Below are positions 59,101 to 64,000 of a DNA stretch of 64,000 nt, piece by piece (position 1 is the first letter of the stretch; each line of letters begins with the position of its first letter). The notes below the pieces were generated by a model that was not told the origin of the DNA, did no database searches, and was given only the letters and a program-made list of their open reading frames with translations. The stretch is from CAXQZM01 sp965229645. GTDB lineage: Bacteria; Pseudomonadota; Alphaproteobacteria; UBA7985. A program made the translations under genes and the position numbers. Location of the stretch: positions 3,162,001-3,226,000 of the forward strand of contig OZ245893.1 in NCBI GenBank assembly GCA_965229645.1, given 5' to 3'.

Positions 59101-62100
59101 CCTCGTTCAATCAGGACATCGGCGGCTGGGATACCAGTTCTATGACCAACATGAGCTACATGTTTTGGGGTGCAGAGGCCTTTGATCAGGACCTGGTGGA
59201 CTGGAATGTGCAGCGAATCTCATCGAGGCCCTCGGGCTTTACTTATGGCCTGACGACCGATTGGGCCCTCGACGGCGCGCGTCAACCCCAGTGGGGATAC
59301 CCCGTCATTGAAACCTGCGACTTTAGTGAGGCGAGCACTTCGCGGTCCTACATTGGCCGAGTTGAACCCTGTCGAAACTTGCTGGTCATCAACCAGGATG
59401 ACTTTGAGGACCAGGGGTACAAGGGCAACAAGTCCTATGCCTACGACATCGGGGAATTCACCTACGACCTCAACGACTGGTACACCGCCAACATCACAGA
59501 CATGGAGCAGTTTTTCTATACCTCATCCATCGGCGACGGCAGCGATGGCGATACGAATATCGGCGGCTGGGACACCTCAAACGTCACAACCATGCACCAG
59601 CTCTTTCGGTCCGCAAGCAAGTTCAATCAGGACATCAGCAATTGGGATACCTCAAGTGTGACCAACATGAACGAGTTGTTTCGGTCGGCGACGATCTTCA
59701 ATCAGCCGCTCAACGCCTGGAACACCTCGGCTGCGACAAACATGGGCCAAATGTTCTCTGGCGCGACCAATTTCGACCAAGATATCAGCGGTTGGGATAC
59801 GTCGAACGTAACGTCTATGAGTAACATGTTCCAAAACGCGACGAGTTTCAACCATAGTCTCGACGCGAACGAAAGTGCGGGGACTTGGAATACGTCAAAG
59901 GTGACGACCATGGCCTCTATGTTTCAGGGCGCTGCCGCTTTCAACCAGAGCCTCAATAGCTGGGATACGTCCGCCGTCAACTACATGAGCTCCATGTTTC
60001 GGGATGCGACCGCATTCGACGGGGACATCGGCGGTTGGGATACCTCCTCGGTCCTAAACATGCACTCGATGTTCTACGCTGCCGAGGCGTTCAATCAGGA
60101 CATTGGCGATTGGGATACCTCGGCAGTTTCCCAAACCTACTACATGTTTCGGGACGCCACGGCCTTCAATCAGGACATTGGCGATTGGGACACCCAGTCC
60201 GTGACCAATATGAACAGCATGTTCCAAAACGCCGCGAGCTTTGATCAGGACCTGTCGCGGTGGGACGTCGAACACTATACCTCGACGCCGTCCAACTTCT
60301 TCTACGGGCTGACGACCGACTGGGCCACCGACGGCACGCGCCACCCCCAGTGGGGCGACCCCGTGATTTACACGTGCTATTTTCAGAGTGATACGTACCC
60401 CGACGGCACCACGCACGACGGCTCGTTCCTGGGCAGGGTCGCCCCGTGCGAGGGCATGCTGGTCATCAACCAAACCGATTTCACCGCCGCTGGCTATAAG
60501 GGCGATAAAACCTATGCCCATGTCAAGGACTACGGCACCTACCACTTGCGCGACTGGTACACGGCCAACATCGCCGACATGACTCAGTTTTTCCGCGGTT
60601 CGTCGATCGGCGACGGCAGCGATGGCGACAGCGATATTAGCGGGTGGGACACATCAAATGTGACCAACATGTACCAGTTGTTCTATGCGGCAACCAACTT
60701 CAATCAAGACATCGGGGGCTGGGATACCTCAAGTGCGACCAACATGTCGGGCATGTTCTTGCAAACAAGAGTCTTCAATCACGACATAAGCTACGATCCC
60801 GATCAGAACACCTGGAATACGTCGAAGGTCACAAACATGTCCTCCATGTTTTGGGAGGCGGAACTTTTCAATCAAGATATCGGGAATTGGGATACCTCCT
60901 CGGTTCAGAATATGCACTATATGTTCTACCAGGCCCATGCCTTTAATAGGGATATAGGGGATTGGAACACGTCCAAAGTGACGACCATGTACCACATGTT
61001 CAGGGAGGCCGACAGTTTCAATCAGGACATAGGGGATTGGGATACGGCAAATGTGTCCAACATGTCCTACATGTTCCGCTATGCGACGGCCTTCAATCAA
61101 GACATAGGCGATTGGAACACCGAAAAGGTCACCAACATGACCAACATGTTTGAATACGCGACCAGTTTCGATCAAGATCTGTCACGATGGGACGTCGAAT
61201 ATTTTTCTTCACAACCGTCAAATTTCTTCTACGGGCTTACCGACGGATGGGTCCTAGATTTCAAACGCCATCCGCAGTGGGGCGACCCCGTCATCTATAC
61301 CTGTTACTTCCAAAGCGACAAGTACCCCGACGGCACAACCCATGACGGCTCCTTCTTGGGCCGGGTCGCCCCGTGCGAGGGCATGCTGGTCATCGATCAA
61401 ACCGATTTCGACGCCGCGGGCTACATTGGCGGCAAGACCTACGCCCATGAGACAGCGAGCGGCACCTACCCCCTGAGCCAGTGGTTCACGGGCAACATTC
61501 GCGACATGGGGGAATTTTTCCGGAATTCATCGATCAGCGACGGCAGCGACGGCGATAGCGATATTACGGGGTGGGATACATCAAGTGTCACCGACATGGC
61601 TTCCCTGTTCTATTATGCCACCAACTTCAATCAAGATATAGGCGCGTGGGACACCTCAAGCGTTACAAATATGTCGGCCTTGTTCTACAAGAACGCCCTG
61701 TTTAACCACGATATTAGCGCGTGGGATACATCGAACGTTACAAATATGTCGTCCATGTTTGCTTTTGCCGAATCATTTAATCAGGACATAAGTTATGATT
61801 CCAACACCAACGCTTGGGATACATCAAGTGTTATAAATATGTCTTACATGTTTCGGGAGACGGATAGCTTTAATCAGGATATCGGAAACTGGGATACGTC
61901 TGCCGTTCAGTACATGCACTACATGTTCTATCAGGCCAACGCCTTTGATCAGGACATAGGGGATTGGAATACGTCAAACGTTTTGACCATGTATCATATG
62001 TTTAGGGCGACCGATAAGTTCAATCAGGACATAGGCGATTGGGACACGGGGAATGTACAAAACATGTCCTACATGTTCTACTATGCAACGGCCTTCAATC

Positions 62101-64000
62101 AAGACATAGGGCGTTGGAACACCGAACGGGTCACGAACATAAGCAATATGTTCAACAACGCTACGTCCTTTGATCAGGATCTGTCAGATTGGGACGTTGA
62201 GTATTTCGACGACGTGCCCTCGGGCTTCTTCAATAACGTGCCGCAGGCTTGGGCGCAGGACTTTAGGCGCCATCCCCAGTGGGGCGACCCTGTGATCTTT
62301 ACGTGCCATTTTCAAAGTGACAGGTACCCCGACGGCACCGATCACGACGGCTCCTACTTGGGCAGGGTTGCGCCGTGCGAGGGCATGTTGGTTATCCACC
62401 AGAGCGACTTTGAGGCCGCGGGCTATAGGGGAAACAAGAGCTACGTCCATGAGAAGATCGGCGGCACTTACCAGCTGAACGAATGGTTCACGGGCAATGT
62501 CACCAGCATGTATCAGTTTTTCCAAAGTTCGGCTCTTGGCGACGGCAGCGATGGCGACTCCGATATCACGGGGTGGGATACGTCCAGCGTGACCGATATG
62601 CGATCTTTGTTTTCCTTAGCGGCCAACTTCAATCAAGACATCGGCAACTGGGATACATCCAGTGTGACAAACATGAGTTACATGTTCTATCGGGCGACAA
62701 ACTTCAACCACGATATTAGTTACGATCCCGACACCAACGCCTGGAACACGTCGAATGTGGCCAGCATGTCGGGAATGATTCGCGAAGCCGATGCGTTCAA
62801 TCAGGACATCGGAAACTGGGATACGTCCTCGGTTTTGTACATGGACTATATGTTCTACCACTCCGATCTGTTCGATCAGGATATAGGCGACTGGGATACG
62901 TCCAAGGTGACGCGGATGTACGCCATGTTCCGGGACGCCAAAGCCTTCAACCAAGACATAGGGGACTGGGATACGTCGTCGGTGGAGCAGTTTTACCAAA
63001 TGTTTGACGGCGCGACAGCCTTCAACCAGGATATAGGGAATTGGGATACGTCGTCGGCGACGAATATATCCTACATGTTCCGCAATGCGCCCGCATTCAA
63101 TCAGGACATAGGCGATTGGGACACCAGCAAGGTCACCAACATGACGTACATGTTCCAGAACGCCGTCAACTTTGACCAGGATTTGTCAAGGTGGGACGTC
63201 GAGCACATTGAATCTGAACCGACGTATTTTTTCAATGGCCTTACCGAGGGCTGGGTCCTAGATTTCAAACGCCATCCCCAGTGGGGCGATCCCGTGATCT
63301 ATACCTGTTACTTCCAAAGCGAAAAGTACCCCGACGGCACCGATCACGACAGCTCCTACTTGGGCAGGGTTGCGCCGTGCGAGGGCATGCTGGTCATCAA
63401 CCAAAGCGATTTCGACGCTGCGGGATATAGGGGAGACAAGAGTTACGACCACGACAAAGATCGTGGAACCTACGTGCTGAGCGATTGGTACACGGGCAAC
63501 GTCACGAGCATGTATCAGTTCTTCCATCAATCGGCTGTTGGCGATGGCAGCGATGGCGACTCTGATATCACAGGTTGGGACACGTCAAGTGTGGAAAATA
63601 TGGGTCTCTTGTTCTATCGTGCCACTTCGTTCAACCAGGACATCGGTGGTTGGGACACGTCAAGTGCTACAAAGATGAATGCTATGTTCCTGCAGGCGAG
63701 TAGCTTTAATCAAGACATTAGCAGTTGGGATACGTCAAAAGTTACGAGCATGACGCAAATGTTCGATAGCGCCACCATCTTCAATCAAGATATAGGCGGG
63801 TGGGATACATCCGCTGTCACATCGATGAATTATACCTTTAGTCGTACTTCAGCTTTCGATCATGATATAGGCGATTGGGACACGTCGGCTGTTACTGATA
63901 TGAATCGTATGTTTCAGGACGCGGTCAAGTTCAATCAAGACATAGGCGATTGGAACACCTCGTCGGTTACAAACATGTCTTACATGTTTGACGGCGCGAC
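56124..64000 (+). CDS. Giant BspA-family (DUF285) leucine-rich-repeat surface protein, 3' end beyond window
   Basis: The frame is open from GTG 56124 to the window end: 2,625 codons and counting. AAGGA lies 8 bp before the start. A Sec signal peptide (ALASAALAAVLALVPLSWARA, cleaved before EVPEAC) indicates export. The rest is at least 63 units of about 25 residues of the form DIGGWDTSSVTSMSYMFRGA plus TAFNQ, the DUF285 repeat known from Mycoplasma and BspA-type surface proteins. They are grouped into eight super-repeats, each with a header containing two Cys, AGYKG-type and LNDWYT segments and a GDGSDGDSD loop, and each closed by a longer unit ending QPQWGYPVI or HPQWGDPVI. ATA and other AT-rich codons are commoner here than in the neighbours. 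Likely secreted or surface adhesin; function unknown. Confidence 0.9.
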   Translation, partial: MHPVPYKPILAHAQAGHGVPWRPITPLVRALASAALAAVLALVPLSWARAEVPEACRVTDGTGTSFFYGDDAGETDTTLACYNKLVISQTDFSAAASSSGGGNGTFRHDGYPLRDWYTGNVTNMYQFFYNTDIGDGSDGDSDITGWDTSNVTNMAQLFRTTANFNQDIGAWDTSNVTDMNNMFNGAKVFNQDIGGWNTSKVTTFLQMFESAAAFDQNLNYDSSTGAWDTSAVTTMGYMFKSATSFNQDIGDWNTDNVEFMHYMFDSAMSFNQDIGGWNTASVQWTHYMFRDATAFNQDIGGWDTSSVTSMYYMFRGAVSFDQDLVGWNVERISSRPSGFTYNLTTDWALDGARQPQWGYPVIDTCDFSETSFSESYIGQVEPCRNLLVISQNDFTGAGYAGDRSYSYDIDDFTYDLNDWYTSNISDMYQFFRDSDIGDGSDGDSDITGWDTSNVTTMRQLFYSADDFNQDIGSWNTANVVSMNNMFQNVKSFNHDIGNWNTSKVENFAQMFDGVTAFNQDIGRWDMSSATNISYMFRNVAEFNQDISGWNTQNVTSMSGMFQYATAFNQDIGGWDTQNVTTMAYMFRYATAFDQDIGDWDTGKVTQTYYMFENATSFNQDIGGWNTSAVTGAYYMFRNATSFNQDIGGWDTSSMNNMSYMFWGAEAFDQDLVDWDVQHYSSRPTGFTYNLTTDWALNGARQPQWGYPVIETCDFSETSFSSSYIGRVEPCRNLLVISPDDFEDAGYKGNRSYAYDIDDFTYDLNDWYTSNISDMYQFFRDSDIGDGSDGDSDITGWDTSNVTSMRQLFYGADKFNQDIGSWDTSNVESMNNLFAGATSFNQDIGSWNTSKVTNFGQMFQGAKVFNQAINTNTTTGAWDTSAATNMGAMFGSATAFNQDLSGWNTQNVTSMSSMFTYTAAFDQDIGGWNTQNVTNMSYMFRYATAFDQDIGDWDTGKVTQMYYMFENATSFNQDIGAWDTSAVTSAYYMFQNATSFNQDIGGWDTSSMTNMSYMFWGAEAFDQDLVDWNVQRISSRPSGFTYGLTTDWALDGARQPQWGYPVIETCDFSEASTSRSYIGRVEPCRNLLVINQDDFEDQGYKGNKSYAYDIGEFTYDLNDWYTANITDMEQFFYTSSIGDGSDGDTNIGGWDTSNVTTMHQLFRSASKFNQDISNWDTSSVTNMNELFRSATIFNQPLNAWNTSAATNMGQMFSGATNFDQDISGWDTSNVTSMSNMFQNATSFNHSLDANESAGTWNTSKVTTMASMFQGAAAFNQSLNSWDTSAVNYMSSMFRDATAFDGDIGGWDTSSVLNMHSMFYAAEAFNQDIGDWDTSAVSQTYYMFRDATAFNQDIGDWDTQSVTNMNSMFQNAASFDQDLSRWDVEHYTSTPSNFFYGLTTDWATDGTRHPQWGDPVIYTCYFQSDTYPDGTTHDGSFLGRVAPCEGMLVINQTDFTAAGYKGDKTYAHVKDYGTYHLRDWYTANIADMTQFFRGSSIGDGSDGDSDISGWDTSNVTNMYQLFYAATNFNQDIGGWDTSSATNMSGMFLQTRVFNHDISYDPDQNTWNTSKVTNMSSMFWEAELFNQDIGNWDTSSVQNMHYMFYQAHAFNRDIGDWNTSKVTTMYHMFREADSFNQDIGDWDTANVSNMSYMFRYATAFNQDIGDWNTEKVTNMTNMFEYATSFDQDLSRWDVEYFSSQPSNFFYGLTDGWVLDFKRHPQWGDPVIYTCYFQSDKYPDGTTHDGSFLGRVAPCEGMLVIDQTDFDAAGYIGGKTYAHETASGTYPLSQWFTGNIRDMGEFFRNSSISDGSDGDSDITGWDTSSVTDMASLFYYATNFNQDIGAWDTSSVTNMSALFYKNALFNHDISAWDTSNVTNMSSMFAFAESFNQDISYDSNTNAWDTSSVINMSYMFRETDSFNQDIGNWDTSAVQYMHYMFYQANAFDQDIGDWNTSNVLTMYHMFRATDKFNQDIGDWDTGNVQNMSYMFYYATAFNQDIGRWNTERVTNISNMFNNATSFDQDLSDWDVEYFDDVPSGFFNNVPQAWAQDFRRHPQWGDPVIFTCHFQSDRYPDGTDHDGSYLGRVAPCEGMLVIHQSDFEAAGYRGNKSYVHEKIGGTYQLNEWFTGNVTSMYQFFQSSALGDGSDGDSDITGWDTSSVTDMRSLFSLAANFNQDIGNWDTSSVTNMSYMFYRATNFNHDISYDPDTNAWNTSNVASMSGMIREADAFNQDIGNWDTSSVLYMDYMFYHSDLFDQDIGDWDTSKVTRMYAMFRDAKAFNQDIGDWDTSSVEQFYQMFDGATAFNQDIGNWDTSSATNISYMFRNAPAFNQDIGDWDTSKVTNMTYMFQNAVNFDQDLSRWDVEHIESEPTYFFNGLTEGWVLDFKRHPQWGDPVIYTCYFQSEKYPDGTDHDSSYLGRVAPCEGMLVINQSDFDAAGYRGDKSYDHDKDRGTYVLSDWYTGNVTSMYQFFHQSAVGDGSDGDSDITGWDTSSVENMGLLFYRATSFNQDIGGWDTSSATKMNAMFLQASSFNQDISSWDTSKVTSMTQMFDSATIFNQDIGGWDTSAVTSMNYTFSRTSAFDHDIGDWDTSAVTDMNRMFQDAVKFNQDIGDWNTSSVTNMSYMFDGA
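56289..64000 (+). repeat. Eight in-frame super-repeats within the giant gene
   Basis: The first header Cys codons are at 56289, 57216, 58257, 59316, 60375, 61302, 62304 and 63306, giving periods of 927, 1041, 1059, 1059, 927, 1002 and 1002 bp, all multiples of three. Units 2-4 share a header beginning CDFSE; units 5-8 share another beginning CYFQS or CHFQS with a YPDGT segment. Numbers of 25-residue units are 7, 9, 9, 9, 7, 8, 8 and at least 6. Confidence 0.9.

Noticed and set aside
1..64000. rRNA, tRNA or transposase genes
   Set aside because: I looked for tRNA-like cloverleaf ends, rRNA segments and DDE-type motifs and found none; short or diverged ones could be missed by eye.

Overview
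The window is about 64 kb of high-GC DNA from an alphaproteobacterium, most likely Rhodobacterales-like. I infer this from gene neighbourhoods I recognise from that order (Suv3-type helicase / S4 protein / FdxA / CarD; UbiA / RsmE / class II GshA; Der / BamB-like lipoprotein / YfgM-like protein; Ppx / RlmE / GuaB), from an RpoHII-like sigma-32 factor and from the 7Fe ferredoxin. It was not checked against any database. I saw no rRNA, tRNA, CRISPR array or transposase gene.

Layout. 1-5.0 kb: an RND efflux permease (cut by the window edge) and its adaptor. 5.2-10.3 kb: ppx/gppA, rlmE, guaB, guaA. 10.3-19.4 kb: a small membrane protein and a short-chain dehydrogenase, then on the minus strand purF, mscS, a thioesterase, a YfgM-like protein, a BamB-like lipoprotein and der. 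19.4-34.8 kb: an aerobic CoA-dependent anthranilate (2-aminobenzoate) island: CoA ligase, 2-aminobenzoyl-CoA monooxygenase/reductase, acyl-CoA dehydrogenase, enoyl-CoA hydratase, hydratase/3-hydroxyacyl-CoA dehydrogenase fusion, short-chain dehydrogenase, thioesterase, Rid protein, a MarR regulator and a Liv-type ABC importer. 35.3-40.3 kb: ccmA and ccmB, a polar amino-acid ABC transporter, a YggT protein. 40.4-54.4 kb: housekeeping genes (helicase, S4, TerB-like, fdxA, carD, rpoH, ptsN, ubiA, rsmE, gshA, metA, acyltransferase). 54.4-55.6 kb: an FMN-dependent 2-hydroxyacid dehydrogenase. 56.1-64.0 kb: one giant BspA-type (DUF285) repeat protein that runs off the window.

The most unusual feature is a family of about nine small interspersed elements (here R1, 195-400 bp) with near-perfect 10-bp terminal inverted repeats (TACCAGCGGC...GCCGTTGGTA). 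The five intact single copies are flanked by a matching 3-bp TNA direct repeat (TAA, TAA, TGA, TGA, TCA). Five of the nine copies start exactly at the stop codon of the upstream gene. One copy sits in frame inside the signal-peptide region of the BamB-like gene. The elements are packed with hairpins that differ by paired changes between copies, and they end in a terminator-like hairpin with a GTCA loop. A related family (R2) has similar ends. They look like MITE-type elements that also act as gene-end hairpins.

The giant surface protein is built of eight super-repeats of about 310-353 residues. Each has a two-cysteine header, a GDGSDGDSD-like acidic loop and 7-9 DUF285 units (at least 63 units in the window). 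Two strong palindromes lie just upstream of it.
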